NCBI GenBank assembly: GCA_031413495.1
Contig: JANOFE010000022.1
Coordinates: 1 to 21,010 of the forward strand
Source: JACMNW01 sp031413495
GTDB taxonomy: Bacteria; Pseudomonadota; Alphaproteobacteria; Rhodobacterales; Rhodobacteraceae
Reading direction: 5' to 3'
DNA length: 21,010 nucleotides
Shown: in pieces, positions 7,651 to 15,447 of the stretch
How the letters are laid out: each line of letters begins with the position of its first letter
How positions within the stretch are numbered: position 1 is the first letter of the stretch
Notes under the pieces: generated by a model
The model's input: the letters and a program-made list of their open reading frames with translations, nothing else
What the model was told of the DNA's origin: nothing
The model's database searches: none
Made by a program: the position numbers and the translations under genes

Positions 7651-8633
7651 GCATGGCACAAAACCGGGTGATCCCGGACCGGTTGACCAGTGGGTTTTCA
7701 CGCGCAGCCAGAAGTTGGGAAACCTTGCTTCTTATCGTAGCGGTGGCGATTTTCGTCGTTAATTCCTTTGCGTCGCCCTATTTTCTTGATCCATGGAACC
7801 TGTCGGACGCCACTTTCAATTTCACTGAAAAGGCGATGATCGCCTTTGCCATGGCGATGCTGATCGTGGCGGGCGAAATTGATTTGTCGGTGGCCGCCAT
7901 CATCGCGCTCGCATCCACGGCAATGGGGCTTGCGATGGAAGCGGGCGTTGGCGTGCCGGGGTTGGTGGCGATAGGGATTGTCACCGGAATTGCCTGTGGC
8001 GCGGTAAACGGCGTTCTTGTCGCGGGTCTGGGCCTGCCGTCGATCGTGGTGACGATCGGCACCATGAGCCTGTTTCGCGGGGTAAGCTATATCGTACTGG
8101 GCGACAAAGCCTTCACCGGATACCCGCCTGAGTTTGCCTATTTTGGGCAGGGTTACGTTTGGTGGGTCTTTTCGTTCGAACTGGTCTTATTTGCCGCGAT
8201 GGCCGTGGTCTTTTGGGCGCTGTTGCACCGCACCAATTTTGGCCGCACCGTCTATGCCATCGGCAACAACCCAACGGCGGCGCTGTTTTCCGGCATCCGG
8301 GTGGATCGGGTTCGGTTTATCCTGTTCCTGTTGACCGGGCTGATGTCTGGCATCGCGGCGGTCTGCCTTACCTCTCGCCTCGGCTCCACCCGCCCGTCGA
8401 TTGCAACCGGCTGGGAGCTGGAGGTGGTGACGATGGTGGTCCTTGGCGGCGTCAACATCCTTGGCGGGTCTGGCACCATTCCGGGCGTCGTGTTGGCAGC
8501 CTTTGTGATGGGGTTGGTGACATTCGGTTTCGGCTTGCTGAACGTGCCGGGGATTGTGATGTCGATCTTCATCGGCCTTTTGCTGATCGGGGTGATCGCA
8601 TTGCCCCGGCTTTGGGCAAGGTGGAGAGCCTAG
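7647..8633 (+). CDS. rhaQ: Rhamnose ABC transporter permease
   Basis: A 328-residue inner-membrane permease of the same BPD_transp_2 family as its upstream neighbour. The cytoplasmic N-terminus is about 30 residues, followed by about eight to ten predicted hydrophobic segments. The family landmarks are AMLIVAGEIDLSVAAIIALAST, LPSIVVTIGTMSLFRG and VLGGVNILGGSGTIPG. It pairs with RhaP as a heterodimer. The start overlaps the preceding stop by 4 bp, and a single base separates its stop from rhaU. No damage is visible. Confidence 0.92.
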   Translation: MSMAQNRVIPDRLTSGFSRAARSWETLLLIVAVAIFVVNSFASPYFLDPWNLSDATFNFTEKAMIAFAMAMLIVAGEIDLSVAAIIALASTAMGLAMEAGVGVPGLVAIGIVTGIACGAVNGVLVAGLGLPSIVVTIGTMSLFRGVSYIVLGDKAFTGYPPEFAYFGQGYVWWVFSFELVLFAAMAVVFWALLHRTNFGRTVYAIGNNPTAALFSGIRVDRVRFILFLLTGLMSGIAAVCLTSRLGSTRPSIATGWELEVVTMVVLGGVNILGGSGTIPGVVLAAFVMGLVTFGFGLLNVPGIVMSIFIGLLLIGVIALPRLWARWRA

Positions 8634-8634
8634 G

Positions 8635-8949
8635 ATGGAGCGGTATGCCTTCAGAATGCGGCTGCAGCCGGGGATGGAGGCGGAATATCAGCGCCGCCAT
8701 GATGCAATCTGGCCCGAACTGGTGGGTTTGCTGCACAGCGCGGGCATCAGTGATTATGCGATTTATCTGGACCCAGACACGAAGGCATTGTTCGGGGTGC
8801 TGACACGAACGGTGCCGCATGGCATGGATGATCTGCCCCGCAGCCCGGTCATGCAGCGGTGGTGGGCCCATATGGCGGATATCATGGAGGTGGCGGCGGA
8901 TAATGCCCCTATTGCCGTACCCTTGGTGCCATTGTTTCACATGCCATGA
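8635..8949 (+). CDS. rhaU: L-rhamnose mutarotase
   Basis: A 104-residue protein matching the RhaM/YiiL/RhaU family in length. It interconverts the alpha and beta anomers of L-rhamnose so that the isomerase is supplied with its preferred form. The residues known to matter in E. coli RhaM are at the same positions: Y18, H22 (in YQRRHD) and the W76-W77 pair (QRWWAHM). The N-terminal YAFRMRLQPG strand and central YAIYLDPDT are typical. It sits between the permease and kinase genes, 1 bp after rhaQ, and its stop overlaps the rhaK start. In R. leguminosarum the same gene is part of the transport operon. Confidence 0.95.
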   Translation: MERYAFRMRLQPGMEAEYQRRHDAIWPELVGLLHSAGISDYAIYLDPDTKALFGVLTRTVPHGMDDLPRSPVMQRWWAHMADIMEVAADNAPIAVPLVPLFHMP

Positions 8950-10322
8950 AGACCAAACCACGCCACATCGCGGTGATCGACATTGGCAAGACCAATGTGA
9001 AACTGGCACTGGTCGACAGGGCCGCAATGGTGGAACTGGCGGTGCTGACACGGCCCAACCGGGTGCTGCCGGGGCCGCCCTACCCGCATTTTGATCTGCA
9101 AGGGCACTGGCAGTTTATTCTGGCCGGTCTTGCACAATTTCAAGCCTCGCATGGTGTAGACGGCATTGCGATGACCGCGCATGGGGCTTGTGCCGCGCTG
9201 CTGGATTGCGATGGCGCATTGGCAGCCCCGGTGTTGGATTATGAACATGACGGGCCGCAAGACACGGCGACAAGCTATGATGCGCTGCGCCCGGCCTTCG
9301 TGCAAACCGGATCGCCACGTTTGGCGAAAGGTCTAAACCTTGGCGCACAGCTGCATTGGTTGCTGGCACGCGATGCAGGGTTACGCGACCGCATGCGCCA
9401 TGTGGTGACTTGGCCGCAATATTGGGGCTATTTGTTGACCGGGAAATTCGGCTGCGATGTGTCCTCATTGGGCTGCCATACCGACCTGTGGGACCCACAG
9501 GCGGGGCGGTTTTCAACGGTGGTGGATCGGTTGGGTTTGCGCGGCATTATGGCCCAACCGATGCGGCCAGATGCGGTACTGGGCACAGTGTTGCCCGCAC
9601 TTGCCAAAGCTACCGGCCTGCCGCATGACACATCGGTTGTTTGCGGCATTCACGATAGCAACGCATCGTTGTTGCCACATCTGTTGACACAAACCGGGCC
9701 GTTTGCGGTGGTATCAACGGGCACTTGGGTGGTGTGTATGGCGGTGGGGGGCAATGCCCCGATCATGGACGCTTCCCGCGATGTGCTGGTCAATGTGGCG
9801 GCTGACGGGCGCGCGGTGCCATCTGCGCGCTTTATGGGTGGGCGCGAGTATGAACTGGTGCGCGCCGGGCGCGCATCTGTGGCAACGCCAGCCGATGAAA
9901 CGGCGGTTTTGGCAGCAGGCTTGATGCTTTGGCCCTCAATTGTCGCAGATGGCGGGCCCTTTGCCGGGCACAAAATGGGGTGGAGCGCGCCACCTGATGC
10001 GTATGGCGACAGCGCCTGCGAGGTGGCGTTGGCGTTCTATCTGGCCCTGATGACAACGGAATGTCTGGTGCTGACCGGGGCCATCGGCCCTGTCATCGTC
10101 GAAGGGCCCTTTGCCGCAAACCCGGCTTATTGCCGGATGCTGGCCGCGGCAACAGGCAGGCCCGTGTTGCGCGCCGCGTCGCAAACCGGAACCAGCATTG
10201 GCGCGGCGCTGCTGTTTGGCGCGCCGGAAACCCCGCCGCCGATGGTAACAACGGTGCCCACTGCAAATGTCGCTGACTACCGCGCCTATGCGCTGGCTTG
10301 GCGCGCGGCGATCAACGCTTAG
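8946..10322 (+). CDS. rhaK: L-rhamnulokinase (FGGY family)
   Basis: A 458-residue sugar kinase that phosphorylates L-rhamnulose with ATP to give rhamnulose-1-phosphate, the substrate of RhaD. The N-terminal phosphate-binding strand is AVIDIGKTNVKLAL (D12, G14, K15, T16). The second domain shows GIHDSNA with the likely catalytic Asp D237, the VSTGTW phosphate loop (257-261) and a C-terminal TGTSIGAALL helix. The length is normal. The ATG overlaps the rhaU stop (ATGA), and this is the last gene of the rightward rha operon. Its stop TAG overlaps the soxG stop on the other strand. In R. leguminosarum RhaK is also needed for ABC-mediated rhamnose uptake; that role here is an inference from the matching operon. 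Confidence 0.93.
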   Translation: MKTKPRHIAVIDIGKTNVKLALVDRAAMVELAVLTRPNRVLPGPPYPHFDLQGHWQFILAGLAQFQASHGVDGIAMTAHGACAALLDCDGALAAPVLDYEHDGPQDTATSYDALRPAFVQTGSPRLAKGLNLGAQLHWLLARDAGLRDRMRHVVTWPQYWGYLLTGKFGCDVSSLGCHTDLWDPQAGRFSTVVDRLGLRGIMAQPMRPDAVLGTVLPALAKATGLPHDTSVVCGIHDSNASLLPHLLTQTGPFAVVSTGTWVVCMAVGGNAPIMDASRDVLVNVAADGRAVPSARFMGGREYELVRAGRASVATPADETAVLAAGLMLWPSIVADGGPFAGHKMGWSAPPDAYGDSACEVALAFYLALMTTECLVLTGAIGPVIVEGPFAANPAYCRMLAAATGRPVLRAASQTGTSIGAALLFGAPETPPPMVTTVPTANVADYRAYALAWRAAINA

Positions 10323-10864
10323 CCAAGGGTAGCGCGGGCAGTCAGCGTTTTCATCGCTGCCTCCGCCTCATGCCATGCGGTGCGGGCCATAGACCGGAAC
10401 ACAAGAATATCAAAGGCATAGGGTGCGGTGTGCATCAAGATCGACTGCATATGATTCAGCGGCGCGCGCGCGACGGCCCCCACTGCAAAGGCCTGCTGGC
10501 GCAGATCAAGCGGGTAAAGCCGCATCAGGGCATCCGCCGCACTGGGGCCTTCAAGCCGCAAGGCCGCCCAGCCATCGGATTGATCGGTCAGCGCCGCGCC
10601 CGCCATGTCGGGGGGGGCGATGCCGATTAAAAACGCCTGATCGCGCGCCGTCCAGACCAGCGTGGCGTCCCCTGCTGAATTGACGGTGTTCGGTACGGGA
10701 AAGGCCAACCCAAGCGGCTTTAACACCCGCGCAACAGCTTTGTCCTGCCCCGGCAGAACGGCGATGGACGTGACCCGACCCAACAAATGTTCAGACAGCC
10801 GAAGGCCACGATGGGCCACCGGCCAGACCCCCGACAAGGGCGATTTTGCAATCAGTTCAGGCAC
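10319..10864 (-). CDS. soxG: Sarcosine oxidase gamma subunit
   Basis: A 181-residue small subunit of heterotetrameric sarcosine oxidase; the family is about 180-200 residues. The sequence resembles a shortened GcvT/T-protein fold: LSGVWPVAHRGLRLSEHLLGRVTSIAVLPG, a middle TLVWTARDQAFLIG strand and a terminal helix around RSMARTAWHEAEAAM. The frame is open upstream to 10945, but that stretch lies inside soxA. I chose GTG 10864 because it gives the usual PELIAKSPLSG beginning, with an 8-nt overlap of the soxA end. It is the last gene of soxBDAG and needs its partner subunits to fold. Its stop TAA shares bases with the rhaK stop on the opposite strand. Confidence 0.9.
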   Translation of the reverse strand: MPELIAKSPLSGVWPVAHRGLRLSEHLLGRVTSIAVLPGQDKAVARVLKPLGLAFPVPNTVNSAGDATLVWTARDQAFLIGIAPPDMAGAALTDQSDGWAALRLEGPSAADALMRLYPLDLRQQAFAVGAVARAPLNHMQSILMHTAPYAFDILVFRSMARTAWHEAEAAMKTLTARATLG

Positions 10865-13775
10865 GCAGTTTTGCCCCTTCCTTGTCGAAAAACACTGGGT
10901 CGGACACCGTGCAAAGGCAATCAATATCGCGCAGATGATCGACAAGGCGGATCACCTCGCCATGTCGCGCGCGGCCATTTTTCAGAAAACCAAGGCCAAG
11001 CCAGCCCCCCAGAGTGGGCGAGTAGCCAACAGAGGTGACATAACCTTGGTCATGGGTGCGGTGCACCGGATCGCCGGTTTTGAACAAATGCGCACCGGCC
11101 GAGATGTGGGTATCCGCGACCGGGCGCAACCCTATCAGCTGTTCGCGGTCTGGGCCAATCATGCCGGGGCGGGCAGCGGGGGCCTTGCCGATACAGTCTT
11201 TCTTGGCCGATACCATCTTTTCCATACCAATATCAAAAGCGGTGACGCGGCCATGAATTTCGGCATGGGTGATGAAGCCTTTTTCGATGCGCAAAACATT
11301 CAGCGCTTCCATCCCATACGGCCCGCCGCCAATGGTTTCCGCCCGCGCCAGAAGATCGCGAAACAGCGCCTCGCCGTAGCGAGCTGGCACAGCAATCTCA
11401 TAGCCTTCTTCACCGGAGAACGAGATACGGAACAGGCGCGCCTGCACACCTTGCAGGATGATCGGGGTGACCCCCATGAAGGGTAAAGCCGGATCATGAT
11501 CCAGCATAGAGGTTAGCAGCGCGCGGGCCTTGGGCCCCGCAATGGCGAACTGAGCCCAGCTTTCGGTGACCGAGATCAACCGCAGATCCCAATTTGCACA
11601 ATAGGCCTGATGCACGAAATCCAGATGCCGCATGACAAGACCGGCGGCAGCGGTAGTGGTGGTCAGCAGATAGTGGTGATCCCCCAGCCGTGCCGCAGTG
11701 CCATCATCCAGCACATGACCATCTTCGCGCAGCATCAACCCGTAACGGACGCGACCTACGGGAAGCGTCGAGAATGTATTGGAATAAACGAAATCCAAAA
11801 ACCGCGCGGCGTCTTTGCCCTGAATATCAATCTTGCCAAGGGTGGATACGTCAGCCACGCCCACGGATGTGCGCACCATGGCAACTTCGCGGTTGCAGGC
11901 CTCAGCCCAGGTCGTCTCACCCGGTCTGGGGAAATAGCTGGGGCGATACCATAGCCCCGCCTCGATCATTGGCGCACCCCGTTCGCGGCTGGCTTGATCA
12001 GATGTCATATAGCGTTGCGGCGCAAAGCCCGCGCCCCGGCCCCCTGCCCCCATTGCGGCAATCGAAACCGGCACAAACGGTGGGCGGAACGTGGTGGTGC
12101 CGGTTTCAGGAATGCCGCGCCCGGTGGCATCGGCCAGCACGGCAAGTGCTGCCACGTTGGAATTCTTGCCCTGATCGGGGGCCATGCCTTGGGTGGTGTA
12201 CCGCTTCATATGCTCGACTGACGCGAAACCTTCTTGCGCGGAAAGCTGCACATCCTTGACGGTGACATCATTGGCGAAATCAAGCCAAGCGCGGCCTTTG
12301 CCGGGAACCGCCCAAAGCGGTTGCAATGCGTAGGGGGTGTCGTCTGCAGCGGGGGCTTTGGCTTTGGGAGCCTTGCGGCCAAGTGCGGACAAGGCGGCAT
12401 TGGCGGCAGCAATCCCGTCTGTGAGGCAACTTTGGGTCGAGAACCGACCAGCGGCGGCCCCAGCGGCGGTCAGGCCGGGAACCGCCCCGGCAGACGGCAC
12501 AAAGGACGCGATATCCGCGTCCCAGACCGGGCGGCCGTTCATGTGGCAGGTCAGGTGCAGGGACGGGTTCCAGCCGCCAGACAGACCAAGACAATCGGTT
12601 TCAATTTGCGCGGTCCCCCCTGCATGGGCCACGGTAATTGACCGCAGCGCATGACGGCCCGTGGTGCCGGTGACAGTCGCGCCAAGGTAGACAGGGCAGT
12701 CTTCAATGGCGGAGGCGTCAGCGCGGCTGTCGATAATGGCGGCGACTTTGACACCTGCCGCCATCAGATCGCGGGCAGTGCGGCGGGCATCATCGTTGTT
12801 GGCAAAGATCGTCACGCGCTTTCCTGCAGCGACGCCATACTTGTGCAAATAGCTGCGAATGGCGGACGCCATCATGATGCCGGGGCGATCATTATCCTCG
12901 AACGCGATGGCCCGTTCAATGGCGCCAGAGGCGAGGATCGTCTGCCCAGCCACGATCCGCCAGAAACATTCGCGGGGCAGGTTTTCGCGGGCTGGTAGGT
13001 GCAAGCCAACCCGTTCCAACGCGCCGTAAGTGCCGTGATCGTAAACGCCAGTCACGGTGGTGCGCGTCATCAGGCGGACATTGGGCATGGCTTTGAGTTC
13101 GGACAGCACTTGGTCGGCCCATTGGACCGCTGGCATGCCGTCGATTTCCAAGCTTTCCGACAACAACCGCCCGCCCATACGGGCGTCTTCATCGGCCAAG
13201 ATCACATCAGCCCCAGCGCGGGCGGCGGTTAATGCTGCCATCAGACCCGTTGGCCCCGCGCCAATGACCAGCAGATCGCAAAAGGCGAAGGCCTGTTCGT
13301 ATGTGCCCATGTCATGCTTGCCCGACAGCTTGCCAAGGCCAGCGGCGCGGCGAATCATCGGCTCGTAGATCGCTTCCCAAAAGGCGCGCGGCCACATGAA
13401 GGTTTTGTAGTAAAACCCGGCGCTTAGGAAAGGTGACAGCCGATCATTGACCGACAGCAGATCGTATTTCAGCGACGGAAATCGGTTCTGGCTGCGTGCA
13501 TCAAGGCCTGCAAACAGTTCTTGCATGGTGGCACGGACATTGGGGGTTTGTTGGCCGTTCTCATGCACCTCGACCAGCGCATTCGGTTCTTCGGACCCCG
13601 CCGTCAGCACACCGCGCGGGCGGTGGTATTTGAAACTACGCCCCACCAGTTTGACACCGTTCGCCATCAGCGCGGATGACAGTGTATCGCCTTGCGCGCC
13701 GACATATTCGCGCCCGTCAAAGCGAAAACCGATGGCTGCGTTGCGGTCGATCAGGCCTTTGCCATCAATTCTCAT
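10857..13775 (-). CDS. soxA: Sarcosine oxidase alpha subunit
   Basis: A 972-residue large subunit of tetrameric sarcosine oxidase. The N-terminus (about 1-100) is a ferredoxin-like Fer2_4 domain without iron-sulphur cysteines (RFDGREYVGAQGDTLSSALMANG). A dinucleotide-binding domain follows (VIGAGPTGLMAALTAARAG, glycines 172-177, acidic DED at 195-197), where NAD+ binds in known structures. The C-terminal part (about 580-960) is an aminomethyltransferase/GcvT-like domain that transfers the methyl-derived carbon to tetrahydrofolate (YDRPSYFPRPGE-like start near RPSYFPRPGE, later RISFSGEEGYEI, and EALNVLRIEKGF). Overall products are glycine, hydrogen peroxide and 5,10-methylene-tetrahydrofolate. 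The start overlaps the soxD stop by 4 bp and the end overlaps soxG. The length is normal and intact. Confidence 0.96.
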   Translation of the reverse strand: MRIDGKGLIDRNAAIGFRFDGREYVGAQGDTLSSALMANGVKLVGRSFKYHRPRGVLTAGSEEPNALVEVHENGQQTPNVRATMQELFAGLDARSQNRFPSLKYDLLSVNDRLSPFLSAGFYYKTFMWPRAFWEAIYEPMIRRAAGLGKLSGKHDMGTYEQAFAFCDLLVIGAGPTGLMAALTAARAGADVILADEDARMGGRLLSESLEIDGMPAVQWADQVLSELKAMPNVRLMTRTTVTGVYDHGTYGALERVGLHLPARENLPRECFWRIVAGQTILASGAIERAIAFEDNDRPGIMMASAIRSYLHKYGVAAGKRVTIFANNDDARRTARDLMAAGVKVAAIIDSRADASAIEDCPVYLGATVTGTTGRHALRSITVAHAGGTAQIETDCLGLSGGWNPSLHLTCHMNGRPVWDADIASFVPSAGAVPGLTAAGAAAGRFSTQSCLTDGIAAANAALSALGRKAPKAKAPAADDTPYALQPLWAVPGKGRAWLDFANDVTVKDVQLSAQEGFASVEHMKRYTTQGMAPDQGKNSNVAALAVLADATGRGIPETGTTTFRPPFVPVSIAAMGAGGRGAGFAPQRYMTSDQASRERGAPMIEAGLWYRPSYFPRPGETTWAEACNREVAMVRTSVGVADVSTLGKIDIQGKDAARFLDFVYSNTFSTLPVGRVRYGLMLREDGHVLDDGTAARLGDHHYLLTTTTAAAGLVMRHLDFVHQAYCANWDLRLISVTESWAQFAIAGPKARALLTSMLDHDPALPFMGVTPIILQGVQARLFRISFSGEEGYEIAVPARYGEALFRDLLARAETIGGGPYGMEALNVLRIEKGFITHAEIHGRVTAFDIGMEKMVSAKKDCIGKAPAARPGMIGPDREQLIGLRPVADTHISAGAHLFKTGDPVHRTHDQGYVTSVGYSPTLGGWLGLGFLKNGRARHGEVIRLVDHLRDIDCLCTVSDPVFFDKEGAKLRA

Positions 13776-14044
13776 GGCGCTAGCACCTTGCGGTCAGCGA
13801 CCAATTTGGCGGAGAGGAGGTCGTGACTGACGGTGTTGCGGGTGACCAGCAACCAGCTGCCGCAGCCGGTTTCATGATACCACAGGTCTTTGGTGATGCC
13901 CGCCGGGTTGTCGCGCAGATGCAGGTGATTGTCCCACGCCTCAGGCGGGGCATCCGGTGCGGGGCGGTGCAAGAAGTCTTCCGCGCCGTAGTAGTAGAAT
14001 TCACGCCGATCGCGGGGGCCACAGAGGGGGCAAAGGATGCGCAT
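13772..14044 (-). CDS. soxD: Sarcosine oxidase delta subunit
   Basis: A 90-residue zinc-binding subunit that stabilises the tetramer. The ligand set is visible as C5 and C8 (CPLC), H57 (WYHETGC) and C61. This matches the Cys6/Cys9/His59/Cys63 pattern of characterised delta subunits with a small offset. Also typical are the REFYYYGAE and LHLRDNPAG segments. It starts 8 bp after soxB and overlaps soxA by 4 bp. No clear Shine-Dalgarno is present (CCCCAAA before ATG), so translation probably depends on coupling to soxB. Confidence 0.96.
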   Translation of the reverse strand: MRILCPLCGPRDRREFYYYGAEDFLHRPAPDAPPEAWDNHLHLRDNPAGITKDLWYHETGCGSWLLVTRNTVSHDLLSAKLVADRKVLAP

Positions 14045-14052
14045 TTTGGGGC

Positions 14053-15303
14053 CTAATGCAAATTATGCTGCGCCCCGGTGCCTTCTTCGTCCAGAAGATG
14101 CCCGGTGGCGAAACGATTGAGTTTGAATTTTGCAGCTACCTCGTGGGATTGCCCCGTGGCCATCAAATGCGCCATGCACCAGCCAGAGGCGGGCACAGCT
14201 TTGAAGCCGCCATAGTTCCAGCCGCAGTCGATGAACAGACCGTCGATATGGGTTTTGTCGATGATGGGAGAACCGTCTGGGGTCATATCCATGATGCCGC
14301 CCCAACTGCGCAAGACCTTGGCGCGGCCAATCATTGGCATCAGGGTCATCCCCGCCTCCATCACATGTTCGACCATGGGCAGGTTGCCGCGCGACGCGTA
14401 GCTGGCGTAGAAATCAAGATCGCCGCCAAAGACCAGCCCGCCTTTGTCGGATTGGCTGATGTAGAAGTGGCCCATGCCAAAGCTGACCACGTGGTTGATG
14501 ACAGGTTTCAGCCCTTCGGTGACAAAGGCTTGCAGAATGTGGGATTCGATGGGCAGGCGCATTCCGGCCATGGTGGCGACTTGGCTTGATCGCCCAGCCA
14601 CAATGATGCCGACCTTTTTCGCGCGGATCGCTCCGCGCGTGGTTTGCACGCCTTTGACGACACCGTTTTCGATATCAATCCCAGTGACTTCGCAGTTTTG
14701 GATCAGGTCAACGCCGCGCTGATCGGCCCCCCTTGCATAGCCCCAAGCCACCGCATCATGGCGGGCTGACCCGCCACGCGGGTGTAAAAGGCCGCCATAG
14801 ATCGGAAACCGGGTCTGTTCGAAATCCAGATAGGGCAAATGTTCGCGCACACCGTCGCGGTCCAGCAATATCGCATCATCGCCTTGGTTGATCATGGCAT
14901 TGCCCCTGCGCACAAAGGCATCGCGCTGGCCATCGGAGTGGAACAGGTTGATCAACCCGCGCTGGGAATGCATGACGTTGTAGTTCAGCTCCGCCTCCAT
15001 CCCTTCCCACAATTTCAGGGAATGGGAATAAAACTCGGAATTGCCGGGCAGGAAGTAATTGGCGCGCACGATGGTGGTGTTGCGGCCGATATTGCCAGAT
15101 CCGATATGCGATTTTTCCAGCACAGCGATGTTGGTCAGGCCGTGGTTTTTGGCAAGGTAGAAGGCGGTCGCCAAACCATGCCCGCCACCGCCAATAATAA
15201 TCGCGTCATATTCGGCCTTGGGGGCGGGGTTGCGCCATGCAGGCGTCCAGCCCTTGTTGCCGAACAGGCCCTGAGTGATGACTTTCAGTCCGGAATAGCG
15301 CAC
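14053..15303 (-). CDS. soxB: Sarcosine oxidase beta subunit
   Basis: A 416-residue flavoprotein subunit carrying the amine-oxidising site. The FAD/NAD(P)-binding fold is shown by AIIIGGGGHGLATAFYLA, about residues 34-51. The His in GGSARHDAVAWGYAR (H182 in this numbering) corresponds to the histidine that holds FMN covalently in characterised enzymes. C-terminal ISQSDKGGLVFGGDLD and CGWNYGGFKAVPASG are also typical. The frame is open to an ATG at 15375. I chose GTG 15303 because AAGGGG lies 7 nt upstream, the family usually begins at RYS, and the length then fits the family; the ATG form would be 440 residues. It is the first gene of soxBDAG. The operon here has no adjacent glyA, purU or folD. 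Confidence 0.94.
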   Translation of the reverse strand: MRYSGLKVITQGLFGNKGWTPAWRNPAPKAEYDAIIIGGGGHGLATAFYLAKNHGLTNIAVLEKSHIGSGNIGRNTTIVRANYFLPGNSEFYSHSLKLWEGMEAELNYNVMHSQRGLINLFHSDGQRDAFVRRGNAMINQGDDAILLDRDGVREHLPYLDFEQTRFPIYGGLLHPRGGSARHDAVAWGYARGADQRGVDLIQNCEVTGIDIENGVVKGVQTTRGAIRAKKVGIIVAGRSSQVATMAGMRLPIESHILQAFVTEGLKPVINHVVSFGMGHFYISQSDKGGLVFGGDLDFYASYASRGNLPMVEHVMEAGMTLMPMIGRAKVLRSWGGIMDMTPDGSPIIDKTHIDGLFIDCGWNYGGFKAVPASGWCMAHLMATGQSHEVAAKFKLNRFATGHLLDEEGTGAQHNLH

Positions 15304-15310
15304 GGCATAG

Positions 15311-15316
15311 CCCCTT
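15311..15316 (-). promoter_or_regulatory. Shine-Dalgarno deciding the soxB start
   Basis: On the minus strand AAGGGG lies 7 nt upstream of the GTG at 15303. The upstream in-frame ATG at 15375 is preceded only by GGCGGGCGTCC, a poorer site. This supports the GTG start and a 416-residue SoxB. Confidence 0.6.
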
Positions 15317-15384
15317 AAGTTGCGGGGGTCAGTAGAACTGGGATTGTGAACGAAATTCAAGGACAGGTGCGACATAGGACGCCC

Positions 15385-15438
15385 GCCTGCGACAGAATGC
15401 GTCGCAGGCAGTTTATTTTTGGCACGCGCAGGCCTGCG
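15385..15438. repeat. Overlapping inverted repeats between gdh and soxB
   Basis: GCCTGCGAC (15385-15393) pairs with GTCGCAGGC (15401-15409) around a 7-nt loop, and on the plus strand is followed by AGTTTATTTTT. A perfect 12-bp palindrome CGCAGGCCTGCG sits at 15427-15438 and shares the same 7-mer. On the minus strand, which both flanking genes use, the first arm could pair either with the palindrome copy or with its own partner, so two exclusive hairpins are possible. No U-tract follows in that direction. It may be a processing or attenuation site between gdh and soxB, or a terminator for antisense (plus-strand) RNA. Confidence 0.6.
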
Positions 15439-15447
15439 GCGGCGGCG

